Shown here piece after piece: positions 45,419 through 53,914 of a stretch of DNA of 64,000 nt. The notes beneath the pieces are model-generated. The model did no database searches and had not been told where the DNA came from. It was given only the letters and a program-made list of their open reading frames with translations. Made by a program: the position numbers and the translations under genes. The stretch is from Fictibacillus aquaticus (lineage in GTDB: Bacteria; Bacillota; Bacilli; Bacillales; Fictibacillaceae): NCBI RefSeq assembly GCF_002245695.1, contig NZ_NOII01000001.1:186001-250000 (forward strand), written 5' to 3'. Each line of letters starts with the position of its first letter. Position 1 is the first letter of the stretch.

Positions 45419-45512
45419 GCTGGAAATTAGAGCGTAGACAGCTGTGAGTGATATTAATTATTTCGCTGTGAAATAATTAAAATCAAAATATGAAAAAAAT
45501 TTAACTATTTAT

Positions 45513-45543
45513 GAATAAAGCAAGCATGTTTAATCTCATACTA
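45513..45543 (+). promoter_or_regulatory. Sigma-G-type promoter of the SASP gene
   Basis: GAATAA (45513-45518; TGAATA one base earlier) with an 18-bp spacer and CATACTA (45537-45543), matching the forespore sigma-G consensus. It lies 55 bases before the SASP start. Confidence 0.8.
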
Positions 45544-45597
45544 GTTTTACGGGATTAAAAGTTCCGTACATATCTTTTCCCAAAGGAGGGAATTCAC

Positions 45598-45789
45598 ATG
45601 GCACGTAACAACAGCAACCAAATCGTTGTTCCTGGAGCAGAAGGAGCACTACAAGCAATGAAGCAAGAAATCGCTTCTGAGTTTGGTGTTCAGCTTGGAC
45701 CAGACACAACTTCCCGTGCAAACGGATCTGTAGGTGGCGAAATTACGAAGCGTCTTGTAGCTCAAGCGCTTGGCGGACTTCGCCGTTAA
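45598..45789 (+). CDS. Alpha/beta-type small acid-soluble spore protein
   Basis: A 63-residue spore DNA-binding SASP. It shows [26 protein letters not shown] with the GPR protease cleavage site EIASEFG, and [19 protein letters not shown], the second conserved helix. Such proteins coat spore DNA and protect it from UV and heat, and are broken down at germination. AAAGGAGGG precedes the ATG. Sigma-G promoter upstream, terminator downstream: a single-gene unit. Cannot be matched to a specific paralogue. Confidence 0.96.
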   Translation: MARNNSNQIVVPGAEGALQAMKQEIASEFGVQLGPDTTSRANGSVGGEITKRLVAQALGGLRR

Positions 45790-45810
45790 TTCAAGACCTC
45801 CTTGTAAGAG

Positions 45811-45837
45811 AACCCGGCACATGCCGGGTTTTTTCTT
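45811..45837 (+). terminator. SASP gene terminator
   Basis: AACCCGGC (45811-45818), loop ACAT, GCCGGGTT (45823-45830), T-run. Confidence 0.95.
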
Positions 45838-45904
45838 TTGGTTCATTTTAAGAACATATAAGAATTGTACATGACCTTAGATGTATTAAAGGCTTATTGG
45901 ATGG

Positions 45905-45923
45905 TATAATGTAAGCGTTATCA
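45905..45923 (+). promoter_or_regulatory. kynA -10 box and perfect CcpA (cre) site
   Basis: TATAAT (45905-45910) overlaps TGTAAGCGTTATCA (45910-45923), which fits all 14 positions of the cre consensus TGWAARCGYTWNCW. A cre spanning the -10/+1 region gives repression by CcpA when glucose is present. A convincing -35 is not obvious. Confidence 0.8.
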
Positions 45924-45952
45924 CTTGCGATTATTAGAATGGAGTGAAAGGG

Positions 45953-46813
45953 ATGTCAGACAACAGCAATAAAGAGCAGCCAAGAGAACAGGGGGTTTCT
46001 GAAAGCAACATACATACGGACTTTACCAATAACATGACATATGGTGAATATTTGCAGCTTGACCGCATATTATCAAGCCAGAACCGCCTGTCAGGACATC
46101 ATGATGAAATGCTGTTTATCGTCATTCACCAGGTTTCGGAGCTTTGGATGAAACTGATCATTCATGAATTGGAATCAGCTATAGCTTCTGTTAGAGCAGG
46201 AAATTTATCAGCAGCCTTTAAAATGCTTTCACGGGTATCAAAGATTCAGCAGCAGATCAAAGAGTCGTGGGATGTGCTTTCAACTCTGACGCCTTCTGAA
46301 TATATGCAGTTCCGCGAGAAACTCGGTCAATCCTCGGGCTTTCAGTCGTATCAGTACAGGATGATTGAGTTCGCGCTCGGATATAAAACACCTCATATTC
46401 TAACGATTTATAAAAAAGATCCTGAACTACATGACAGACTTCAAAAAGCCATGAATTCACCAGGATTATACGATGCCGCCATCGAGGCACTGGCCAAAGC
46501 CGGACTGGACATCCACGCTGATGTGCTGAACCGTGACATAACAAAGCCATACACGCCGCATGAGTCTGTAGAAGCAGCCTGGCTTGAGGTATATAAGAAC
46601 GTCGAACAATATTGGGATCTTTACGAGCTTGGCGAAAAGCTCGTGGATATAGAAGATTGGCTGCAGCAATGGCGCTTCCGGCATATGAAGACCGTCGAGA
46701 GGATTATTGGGTTCAAAATGGGAACAGGCGGTTCATCAGGTGTAAACTATTTGAAAAAAGTTCTCGATCAGCGTTTTTTTCCTGAACTTTGGGATCTCCG
46801 CACAAAAATTTGA
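45953..46813 (+). CDS. kynA: Tryptophan 2,3-dioxygenase
   Basis: Haem enzyme opening the indole ring of tryptophan to N-formylkynurenine. The 286-residue helical protein has the substrate-region signature [20 protein letters not shown] with the distal histidine, [13 protein letters not shown] and the haem-ligand histidine in [17 protein letters not shown] 45953 follows GGAGTGAAAGGG. The usual partners kynB and kynU are not adjacent. A perfect cre site in its promoter suggests carbon catabolite repression. Notable next to a trp operon without trpE. Confidence 0.95.
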   Translation: MSDNSNKEQPREQGVSESNIHTDFTNNMTYGEYLQLDRILSSQNRLSGHHDEMLFIVIHQVSELWMKLIIHELESAIASVRAGNLSAAFKMLSRVSKIQQQIKESWDVLSTLTPSEYMQFREKLGQSSGFQSYQYRMIEFALGYKTPHILTIYKKDPELHDRLQKAMNSPGLYDAAIEALAKAGLDIHADVLNRDITKPYTPHESVEAAWLEVYKNVEQYWDLYELGEKLVDIEDWLQQWRFRHMKTVERIIGFKMGTGGSSGVNYLKKVLDQRFFPELWDLRTKI

Positions 46814-46840
46814 ACGTTTTTGTAAGAAGGAGGACTGTAA

Positions 46841-47272
46841 ATGAGGAAGAAAGCAGTTTGGGCTGTCCTGTTGCTTGTAGGCTTTGCGGTTTTAAACACC
46901 GTATGGAGCCGCGGGCAGCAGAAAGAAGCGATTCAAAACAGTGTTTCTCAGAAACGCAGCGAACAAATTGCTTTTAAAGGCGAGAACGATTTTTGGGAAG
47001 CAGAGTTAGCCGCAAGTCAAGATTCCGATTCATTAACTTTAAAGCTGATTGGTAAAATGGATCAAATGAAAATGCCTGAATCGTTGACCTTTTCCTTACT
47101 TAAAGGTGTAAAGCCGTTTGCTGAATTTACCGTAAGAGCAGCTCCTTTTCCGGAAAATTTATCGTTTTCTGTCAAGCCTCCCAGTCTTTTGTATAACGAA
47201 GACGCGCCTTTGATTCTAAAGATCACAGGTGAAAACACGGCTCAATATTTTCAAATGTACGGCAGCGAATAA
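46841..47272 (+). CDS. Membrane-anchored protein of unknown function
   Basis: A 143-residue protein with an N-terminal hydrophobic segment (AVWAVLLLVGFAVLNTVW, residues 5-22) and an extracytoplasmic beta-rich domain (FWEAELAASQDSDSLTLKLIG, FTVRAAPFPENLSFSV). No lipobox cysteine, so it is a signal anchor or signal peptide. Not recognised. AAGGAGGA precedes the ATG. It follows kynA by 27 bases and may share its transcript, though no functional link is evident. Confidence 0.65.
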   Translation: MRKKAVWAVLLLVGFAVLNTVWSRGQQKEAIQNSVSQKRSEQIAFKGENDFWEAELAASQDSDSLTLKLIGKMDQMKMPESLTFSLLKGVKPFAEFTVRAAPFPENLSFSVKPPSLLYNEDAPLILKITGENTAQYFQMYGSE

Positions 47273-47395
47273 GAATAGCTGATACAGTCCTCTTTATAAC
47301 ACGAATAGTTTCATGACAATAATTACGTCCTAAAGGCATGTTGTCTATAATAAAATCTTTTGAATTATTATAAAAACACTCAATCAGATAAGAAG

Positions 47396-47436
47396 AAAAG
47401 GGAAACGAGCCAATTCCACTCATTTCCCTTTTTTTG
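47396..47436 (+). terminator. Terminator between the membrane protein gene and the DJ-1-like gene
   Basis: AAAAGGGAAA (47396-47405) with TTTCCCTTTT (47423-47432), plus inner GAG/CTC, and T-run. The 120 bases before it hold no ORF or other clear element. Confidence 0.88.
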
Positions 47437-47450
47437 TGTCTAATTAGACA
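47437..47450. promoter_or_regulatory. 14-bp palindrome upstream of the DJ-1-like gene
   Basis: TGTCTAATTAGACA is perfectly palindromic and lies about 120 bases before the DJ-1-like start. It resembles the symmetric operators of MarR/DUF24-type redox regulators in general form, without matching a specific one I know. Confidence 0.35.
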
Positions 47451-47571
47451 AGCGACCAACTATAAAAATATTTATGGATAACTCGTATTTTAGCAATTTG
47501 TATTATGGTAATGAACGGACTACAATGATTCATGAAAGTAAAACACATTCACAATTTTAGGAGGAACAAAC

Positions 47572-48234
47572 ATGTCAAAACATATATTAATGGTTGTAAC
47601 AACGGCTGATAAAATGAAAAATGAACACAGTACAGGATTGTGGCTTTCTGAATTCGGTGAGGCTTATCTCGAATTTGAAGAAAACGGGTATAGCATTACT
47701 GTGGCAAGCCCGCTTGGGGGAAAGGCTCCAGTTGATGAAAGAAGCCTTCAAGGAGAGGTGCCTCAGGCGATCACCGATACAGCAAAATATTTAGAAGATA
47801 CATTAAAACTAGATGACATTAACAGCATTGATCACTTTGATGCGATTTTCCTCCCAGGAGGACATGGTACAATGTTCGATCTTCCGGATAATAAGAAGCT
47901 TCAGGAAATCATCCGGGATATGTTTGAAGCAAATAAAACAGTAGCCGCTGTATGCCACGGTCCAGCAGGATTAGTAGGCGTTAAACTGTCCGACGGCTCC
48001 CCGCTGGTTTCAGGAAAAAAAGTTACCGCGTTTACAGACGAAGAAGAGCGTGCAACCACGCTTGACCAATATATGCCGTTCTTATTAGAAACGCGTTTGC
48101 GTGAATTAGGTTCTAAGTTTACAGGTGCGGAAAACTGGAGCAGCCATATCCAGGTCGATGGAAATCTGATTACTGGTCAAAACCCGCAGTCTACGATCAG
48201 TGTTGCACAGGAAGTAACCAAACAATTAGGATAA
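47572..48234 (+). CDS. DJ-1/PfpI family protein (Hsp31-like)
   Basis: A 220-residue protein of the DJ-1/PfpI superfamily with Hsp31-like N-terminus (TTADKMKNEHSTGLWLSEFGE, conserved glutamate), FLPGGHGTMFDLP and the nucleophile elbow AAVCHGPAGLVGV with cysteine and following histidine. Relatives act as glyoxalase III, deglycase or chaperone; methylglyoxal stress is a plausible setting, and mgsA is in the window. AGGAGG precedes ATG 47572. Terminator follows. Confidence 0.9.
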   Translation: MSKHILMVVTTADKMKNEHSTGLWLSEFGEAYLEFEENGYSITVASPLGGKAPVDERSLQGEVPQAITDTAKYLEDTLKLDDINSIDHFDAIFLPGGHGTMFDLPDNKKLQEIIRDMFEANKTVAAVCHGPAGLVGVKLSDGSPLVSGKKVTAFTDEEERATTLDQYMPFLLETRLRELGSKFTGAENWSSHIQVDGNLITGQNPQSTISVAQEVTKQLG

Positions 48235-48240
48235 TAATAC

Positions 48241-48287
48241 AAGAAGGCAGCCCACCCAGTAAAATGTGTGGGCACGCCTTCTTTTTT
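48241..48287 (+). terminator. Terminator after the DJ-1-like gene
   Basis: AAGAAGGC (48241-48248) with GCCTTCTT (48276-48283), inner GCCCAC/GTGGGC stem, and T-run. It lies very close to the next gene. Confidence 0.92.
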
Positions 48288-48303
48288 AAAAGGAGATAGG
48301 GTT

Positions 48304-48615
48304 ATGGAAAATATTACGATCACCGCGATCTTAAAAGCGGTCAAAGGAAAAGAAGACGAGCTAAAAAAAGTACTGCTAGACGTTATAAAACCATCTCGTG
48401 ATGAGGAAGGCTGTATAGAATATGTCTTGCATGAATCTCTTGAAGATCACGGTGTTTTTGTTTTTTATGAAACCTGGCGGGATGAAGCAGCTTTAACTAT
48501 GCATATCAGCAGCGCTCATTATCAAAATTACAGAAAAAACAGCGAACTGTTGATTCAGTCCCGTAAGGTATATAGACTGAAGGAAACAAACAATGAAGAG
48601 AGTAAGTTCTTATGA
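48304..48615 (+). CDS. Antibiotic-biosynthesis-monooxygenase (ABM) domain protein
   Basis: A 103-residue ferredoxin-like protein: ITAILKAVKGKEDELKKVLLDVIKPSRDEEGCIEY, FYETWRDEAALTMHISSAHYQNY with the HxxxxH-like end, typical of ABM/quinol monooxygenase (YgiN-like) proteins. These dimers oxidise quinols or similar aromatics. ATG 48304 follows AGGAGAT. It overlaps the following LysR gene by four bases, so the regulator is probably co-transcribed with it. Confidence 0.85.
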   Translation: MENITITAILKAVKGKEDELKKVLLDVIKPSRDEEGCIEYVLHESLEDHGVFVFYETWRDEAALTMHISSAHYQNYRKNSELLIQSRKVYRLKETNNEESKFL

Positions 48616-49475
48616 TCGACTTTGAATGGTATCGAAGCTTTATTAGCATCTATAAATACCGATCTGTCTCAGCAGCCGCGAAAGCGAGGATCATGACACA
48701 GCCGGCGATGAGCCAGCATCTGGCAGCTCTTGAAGGAGAAGTCGGGGAGCAGCTTTTTCTGAGAGCTCCGCGCAAAATGATTCCGACAGAAAGAGGAAAA
48801 GAATTATATACCAAAATCGTCCCGCTCATCGAAAGCTTAGAGAGCATGACACAAGAAATCAGACATGATTCCTTGCCGTCTGCAATGCCAGCGATGCTAA
48901 GGGTCGGATCACCTTTAGAATTTTTTACAAAAGCAGCAATAAAGAAATTAAAAGGTATAGAGTTACGGTTTTCGGCAAATTTTGGAGTGGCGGAGAATCT
49001 TTTAGCCTCTCTCGAAAAAGACGAACTAGATTTGATCATCACTACTCAGAAGGTCCACGTGCCTGGAATTGAATATACGAAGCTTGAAGATGAGGAGTTT
49101 GTTGTCGTAGCACCTATTGATTATCCAAATATAGAAGAAGTGGATGTAGAAGAATGGCTGCTTAATCAAAAATGGCTGACATATGGGCTTGAACTGCCGA
49201 TTATCAGAAGATATTGGCGTGAACATTTTAACCAGCGGCCTTCCATGGAGCCGTATTTTATTATTCCGAACCTTCAGGCCATTCTAGAAGCTGTCGAGCA
49301 AGGACTGGGAATCAGTATTTTGCCTGCTTATCTTTTTCATGAATCCATAAAAGAAAATAAAGTGAAAATATTGTTCCCAGAGTATGTAACGAAAAATACG
49401 ATTTATGCAGCATATAAGATGGAGAATAAGGATCACCCTTTATTTAAATTGTTAATCGATGAGTTGAAAAAATAG
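48612..49475 (+). CDS. LysR-type transcriptional regulator
   Basis: A 287-residue LTTR with winged HTH (WYRSFISIYKYRSVSAAAKARIMTQPAMSQHLAALE, residues 6-42; GEQLFLRAPRKMIPTERGKELY) and a C-terminal periplasmic-binding-like effector domain (AMLRVGSPLEFFTKA, GLGISILPAYLF). It is in the same direction as the ABM gene and overlaps its stop by four bases, instead of the usual divergent layout. The inducer is unknown. A terminator-free 67 bases separate it from the opposing VOC gene's terminator. Confidence 0.93.
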   Translation: MIDFEWYRSFISIYKYRSVSAAAKARIMTQPAMSQHLAALEGEVGEQLFLRAPRKMIPTERGKELYTKIVPLIESLESMTQEIRHDSLPSAMPAMLRVGSPLEFFTKAAIKKLKGIELRFSANFGVAENLLASLEKDELDLIITTQKVHVPGIEYTKLEDEEFVVVAPIDYPNIEEVDVEEWLLNQKWLTYGLELPIIRRYWREHFNQRPSMEPYFIIPNLQAILEAVEQGLGISILPAYLFHESIKENKVKILFPEYVTKNTIYAAYKMENKDHPLFKLLIDELKK

Positions 49476-49507
49476 CCACTAAAAGCTAAATACAGTGTAT
49501 TCAACTG

Positions 49508-49536
49508 AAAAAACCCAAGGGTTGTGTCCCTTGGGT
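49508..49536 (-). terminator. Terminator of the VOC gene (minus strand)
   Basis: ACCCAAGGG and CCCTTGGGT pair around TTGTGT; on the minus strand the stem is followed by a T-run (A-run at 49508-49513 on the + strand). It may also stop the opposing lysR transcript. Confidence 0.85.
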
Positions 49537-49542
49537 CAGCCT

Positions 49543-49971
49543 TTACATATTATCTTCCTCATTGTCCAAGTTAACCTGCCATTCAATGCCGAACTTGTCC
49601 TTTACATTCCCATACAGCTTGCTCCAGAACGTCTGTTGCAGTTCCATTCCAACCTGACCGCCATCACTCAGCTTCTGAAACCACGACCTAACGTCCTCTT
49701 CATTCTTGCTGTGAACCATAAGGCTGATGTTGCTGCCTGAATTAAACGGCATTCCAGGCAAAACGTCTGAAAACATGATCGGGTCTCCATTGACTAAAAT
49801 CATTGAATGCATGACCCAGTTTCTCGCTTCTTCAGGAAGTGGATGTTCAGGGTTTGGCGGCATATCTCCAAAAGCCATGATGTTTGGCTTTTCAGTTCCA
49901 AACACTTCTGCATAAAACTCCACTGCTTCCCGGCAATTGCCTTTGAAATTCATGTAAGGGGTTACGGACAT
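49543..49971 (-). CDS. PhnB-like VOC (glyoxalase superfamily) protein
   Basis: A 142-residue protein of the PhnB/3-demethylubiquinone-like VOC family: SVTPYMNFKGNCREAVEFYAEVFG at the N-terminus, MHSMILVNGDPIMFSDVLPG and FWSKLYGNVKDKFGIEWQVN at the C-terminus. The conserved metal-binding histidine/glutamate pattern is reduced, as in PhnB-like members, so the activity is unknown. On the minus strand, ATG 49971 has AAGGAG upstream; the 27-residue upstream extension is not needed. Confidence 0.88.
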   Translation of the reverse strand: MSVTPYMNFKGNCREAVEFYAEVFGTEKPNIMAFGDMPPNPEHPLPEEARNWVMHSMILVNGDPIMFSDVLPGMPFNSGSNISLMVHSKNEEDVRSWFQKLSDGGQVGMELQQTFWSKLYGNVKDKFGIEWQVNLDNEEDNM

Positions 49972-50072
49972 TTTTTCAGCTCCTTTTTGGAATATTATTA
50001 CTTTTATTAAGTATAACAGGAAAAATAATATAAACCATCCTTCAAAAATCATGTATTAATGTGTTCAATCGG

Positions 50073-50101
50073 TTTCAAAACGAACATTTATTCGATAAAA
50101 T
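50073..50101 (+). promoter_or_regulatory. mrfAB promoter with LexA-box-like sequence
   Basis: TTTCAA (50073-50078), 17 bp, TAAAAT (50096-50101). CGAACATTTATTCG (50081-50094) lies between them and matches 11 of 14 positions of the Bacillus LexA consensus CGAACRNRYGTTYC, with perfect CGAAC and TTCG ends. Placement is right for repression; the match is imperfect. Confidence 0.45.
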
Positions 50102-50123
50102 GTAAGATATAGAGGTGAATAAA

Positions 50124-52403
50124 ATGTTCGGTAAAAAAACGATGCAGGAACTGCTAGATGTGATGAAGAGCGATTCGACTATATCGGATCAAATCGTATA
50201 TTGGAAAACGATTGAACCAAGAGATGCCGTCACGGTCCCGCTCCCATCCCTTCTGCACCCTAACATTTCAAGAGCACTGCAAAATAGAGGAATCGGCTCG
50301 TTATATATGCACCAGCTGTCGGCATTCGAGGCATCTTTAAGAAAGGAAAGCTTTGTAGCGGTTACTCCGACAGCAAGCGGTAAGACGATGTGCTACAACC
50401 TGGCTGTTCTGCAGGAAATAGCAGCAAACCCTAATAGCCGAGCGCTTTATTTGTTCCCGACAAAAGCTCTAGCTCAGGATCAGAAAGCTGAAATCAACGA
50501 ACTGATCGATGAGATCGGGCTCGACATAAAAAGCTACACATATGACGGCGACACACCAGCGAATATAAGGCAGGTTGTCAGGAAAGCCGGAAATGTCGTG
50601 ATGACAAACCCTGACATGCTTCATTCTGCCGTACTTCCGCATCATACAAAATGGGTGTCACTTTTTGAAAATTTAACACATGTTGTGATTGATGAGCTGC
50701 ATACATATCGCGGCGTATTTGGAAGCCACGTGGCAAACGTTATTAGACGTCTTAGGAGAATCTGCAGATTTTACGGAAGCGACCCTGTATTTATCTGTAC
50801 TTCAGCTACAATCGCGAATCCGAAAGATCTGGCAGAAGAGCTGACAGGCAAGGCTATGACACTCATTGACAATAACGGTGCGCCGGCAGGGAGAAAACAC
50901 TTCCTGTTTTATAATCCGCCTGTCGTAAACAAACCGCTTAACGTGAGGCGGAGCGCTACGCTTGAAGCGCGCAAGCTTGCTGCACTTTTCTTAAAGAATC
51001 ATATACAGACCATAGTGTTTGCCCGCTCCCGTGTGCGTGTGGAGATTCTTCTTACCTATTTGCAGGATCTGGCGAAAAAAGAATTCGGGATGAAATCTAT
51101 TCAAGGTTATCGCGGCGGCTACCTTCCAAAGCAGCGCCGCGTCATTGAAAAAGGGTTAAGAAACGGGGAAATCATGGGCGTCGTCAGTACGAACGCACTC
51201 GAGCTTGGCGTGGACATCGGCCAGCTTCACGCGTGTATCTTGACTGGATATCCGGGTTCGATCGCCAGTGCCTGGCAGCAGGCAGGACGTGCAGGGCGCC
51301 GCCAGGATGAGTCAGTCGTGATCATGGTTGCAAGCTCTTCTCCTCTTGATCAGTATGTCATTCAGCACCCTGATTATTTTTTTGACCGTTCGCCTGAATC
51401 AGCAAGAATCAATCCAGACAATCTGATCATTTTGGTCGATCATCTAAAATGCGCAGCATACGAATTGCCTTTTAAAGAAGGAGAGAAATTCGGCAATCAG
51501 GAAGTGACAGAAGTGCTTGAATTCCTCGTGGACGAGCAAGTGCTTCACCGGCGCGGAAACCAGTTCTTCTGGATGAACGATGCTTTTCCGGCCCATAACA
51601 TTTCATTGCGCTCAGCATCACAAGAAAATGTAGTCATTATCGACACGACAGAGGCTGCAAATGTTAAGGTGATCGGGGAGATGGACCGGTTCAGCTCCAT
51701 GACACTGCTTCACGAAGAGGCTATCTACCTTCATCAGGGAGTTCAATATCAGGTAGAGAAGCTGGATTATGAGGAAAAGAAAGCCTTTATCCGTGAAGTG
51801 GATGTGGACTATTTCACCGATGCCAATCTAGCGGTATCGCTTAACGTACTGGAAGTGGACAAGGAGAAATCAGGCAGCACTGCATCGATCGGCTATGGAG
51901 ATGTTATGGCGGTTGCAAAAGCGACAATTTTTAAGAAGATTAAGTTCGAAACTCATGAAAACATCGGCTCTGGTCCGATCCATCTGCCAGAAGAAGAGCT
52001 TCATACTTCTGCAACATGGCTGCAGTTCGAGCAAAGCGATGAGAAGACTGAACAGCTGGAGGCCGGACTGATCGGCATTGCGAACGTACTTAAGCATGTA
52101 ACACCGCTGTTTGTTATGTGTGATGCTTCTGATCTTCACGTCGTACCGCAGATTAAAGCTTTGCACTCTGAAAAGCCGACCATTTTTATATACGACAGCT
52201 ATCCAGGCGGAATCGGCCTCAGTGAGAAGATATATAACCACTGGGATATTGTTTTGGATGAATCATTGAAGGTCATTCATAACTGCCCTTGTGAGAATGG
52301 ATGCCCATCTTGTACTGGAACTTCGGATGAAAACAGTTTTGCAAAAAGTGCTGCGGTCCGTTTATTAAAACAAGTAAGGAGCTTGACCATCAATGGCTCT
52401 TAA
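50124..52403 (+). CDS. mrfA: DNA repair helicase MrfA (mitomycin repair factor A)
   Basis: A 759-residue SF2 helicase of the YprA/MrfA family, needed with MrfB for a mitomycin C-specific excision repair route in B. subtilis. Motifs: TPTASGKTMCY (Walker A, near residue 80), DELHTYRGVFGSH (DExH), SAT, and helicase C QQAGRAGRRQDE. A C-terminal DUF1998 domain has four cysteines (NCPCENGCPSCTG) binding a metal. ATG 50124 follows AGAGGTGA; GTG 50115 is less likely. Overlaps mrfB by 11 bases. Confidence 0.94.
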   Translation: MFGKKTMQELLDVMKSDSTISDQIVYWKTIEPRDAVTVPLPSLLHPNISRALQNRGIGSLYMHQLSAFEASLRKESFVAVTPTASGKTMCYNLAVLQEIAANPNSRALYLFPTKALAQDQKAEINELIDEIGLDIKSYTYDGDTPANIRQVVRKAGNVVMTNPDMLHSAVLPHHTKWVSLFENLTHVVIDELHTYRGVFGSHVANVIRRLRRICRFYGSDPVFICTSATIANPKDLAEELTGKAMTLIDNNGAPAGRKHFLFYNPPVVNKPLNVRRSATLEARKLAALFLKNHIQTIVFARSRVRVEILLTYLQDLAKKEFGMKSIQGYRGGYLPKQRRVIEKGLRNGEIMGVVSTNALELGVDIGQLHACILTGYPGSIASAWQQAGRAGRRQDESVVIMVASSSPLDQYVIQHPDYFFDRSPESARINPDNLIILVDHLKCAAYELPFKEGEKFGNQEVTEVLEFLVDEQVLHRRGNQFFWMNDAFPAHNISLRSASQENVVIIDTTEAANVKVIGEMDRFSSMTLLHEEAIYLHQGVQYQVEKLDYEEKKAFIREVDVDYFTDANLAVSLNVLEVDKEKSGSTASIGYGDVMAVAKATIFKKIKFETHENIGSGPIHLPEEELHTSATWLQFEQSDEKTEQLEAGLIGIANVLKHVTPLFVMCDASDLHVVPQIKALHSEKPTIFIYDSYPGGIGLSEKIYNHWDIVLDESLKVIHNCPCENGCPSCTGTSDENSFAKSAAVRLLKQVRSLTINGS

Positions 52404-53652
52404 AAAGAAACTGAACATGCTGAAAAAGCATATGTCACATGATAGTCCAAAGGAAACACAAGGCATCGTGCATAGAAGAGAAACACCAGCACAGCAAGTT
52501 CCTCACCAATCTTTTTGGCAAGAAAATGGTGCCGCTCCGTATTTTTTTGATGATGATCATTGCATTATTAAAGAAGCGGTTTTTGACAAAGAGATGTCTT
52601 GGGGAAGGTACAAACTTGCCGATTTAGAAGGAGCGGTCGAAGAATGGAACCGGCAAAAAAGCGCACATCCTCTCTGTGCGGATGGCATTCATGCTGATGA
52701 GCTTCTATTCTTTGACACTGAGACGACAGGACTTAGCGGCGGGGCTGGAAACACAATATTTATGCTCGGTATGAGCCGGTTAATTGGCGATCAAGTAAAA
52801 GTTCAGCAATACTTTCTGCCGCAGCCTGGTTCAGAAGTAGCGATGTACCATTATTTTTTAAACCACATTAAAGAATTAAAAAACCTTGTAACATATAACG
52901 GAAAGTCCTTTGACTGGCCTCAGGTAAAGACTAGGCATACGCTGATCCGAGACTTTGTTCCTTCCTTGCCGGCTTTCGGGCATTTCGACCTTCTGCATGG
53001 TTCAAGACGTCTATGGAAAGACAGTCTGCCGTCTGTGAGGCTTTCAATTGTAGAGAAAGAGATTCTGGATGTGCATCGAGTCGAAGATACACCGGGCTAT
53101 CTAGCTCCCATGCTTTATTTTCAATATTTGCAAGAGCGAGATCCGTCATTGTTAAAAGGGGTTTTCACCCATAATGAATGGGACGTGCTTTCGCTGATGA
53201 CCTTATATATCCACATATCCAAGATACTACAAGGTCTTACGTTTACGACCGGAAAAGAGACTTATGAAGCAGCCCGCTGGTTTGAAGCAGCAGGAGAAAC
53301 AGAACTTGCTCTCGCTAAATTTTATGATGTGATGAATTCAGATCAAATACATTATACAGATGCTGCAAAGGCAGCCGCGCGCATACTAAAAAAACAGAAA
53401 AAAATGAAAGAATCATCTGAACTGTGGGAAATGGTTCTGAAATGTGCGGATAAAGATGAAGAAGCGGCAACAGAGCTTTCAAAATACCACGAGCATCATA
53501 CGAAAGATATGGAGAAAGCTTTATTTTACGCCGTTCTTGCATATGACAGGTGGAAAGGAAAAAAACGTCTTTTAAGAGCAAAAGAAGCAAAAGATCAAGC
53601 GGCTTTTCATATACGTATCGAGCGTCTGGAAAAGCGTGTGCAGCAGTTATAA
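52393..53652 (+). CDS. mrfB: Exonuclease MrfB (mitomycin repair factor B)
   Basis: A 419-residue YprB/MrfB protein: an RNase H-like exonuclease fold with metal-binding acids in LLFFDTETTGLSGGAGNTIFMLG (residues about 110-130), NLVTYNGKSFDWPQVKTRH and TPGYLAPMLY, plus C-terminal TPR-like helices (ARWFEAAGETELALAKFYDV). It is the nuclease partner of MrfA. Its start lies inside the end of mrfA, so the two are coupled. Confidence 0.92.
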   Translation: MALKKKLNMLKKHMSHDSPKETQGIVHRRETPAQQVPHQSFWQENGAAPYFFDDDHCIIKEAVFDKEMSWGRYKLADLEGAVEEWNRQKSAHPLCADGIHADELLFFDTETTGLSGGAGNTIFMLGMSRLIGDQVKVQQYFLPQPGSEVAMYHYFLNHIKELKNLVTYNGKSFDWPQVKTRHTLIRDFVPSLPAFGHFDLLHGSRRLWKDSLPSVRLSIVEKEILDVHRVEDTPGYLAPMLYFQYLQERDPSLLKGVFTHNEWDVLSLMTLYIHISKILQGLTFTTGKETYEAARWFEAAGETELALAKFYDVMNSDQIHYTDAAKAAARILKKQKKMKESSELWEMVLKCADKDEEAATELSKYHEHHTKDMEKALFYAVLAYDRWKGKKRLLRAKEAKDQAAFHIRIERLEKRVQQL

Positions 53653-53914
53653 TAAGTGTCAAAAAATGTTCAAAAAAGGGCTGAAATTCTCTTCAATTCC
53701 ATCCCGAAATTTTGTAGAATAAATGAGGATTGAGATGGCCATGGGAATATTCTGACTTTTATTTCCCGGGTGAGCGCAAAAAAACCGATTAACTGACAAT
53801 GTATTGTCTTTCTCTATGGCAAATTAAGTCGCCTTGAGCAATTTGTTGTCGCAATTTCGGTTGTTGCTGCGACGTTTCATACGAATTATTCTTGGAAATA
53901 TGGAGAGATGCCTT
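53653..53914 (+). promoter_or_regulatory. Possible structured leader with three inverted repeats
   Basis: A 262-base gap with no ORF. A weak promoter-like pair TTCAAT (53692-53697) and TAGAAT (53715-53720), 17 bp apart, precedes three inverted repeats in a row: GACAAT/ATTGTC (53795-53808), CAAATT/AATTTG (53820-53845) and GTCGCA/TGCGAC (53848-53873). The block ends 41 bases before a microprotein start. It could be a structured 5' leader or a regulator-binding cluster. Confidence 0.4.

Noticed and set aside
49495-49740. A + strand ORF of 81 codons over the VOC gene
   Set aside because: It is antisense to the VOC gene and includes its terminator; no SD or homology is visible.
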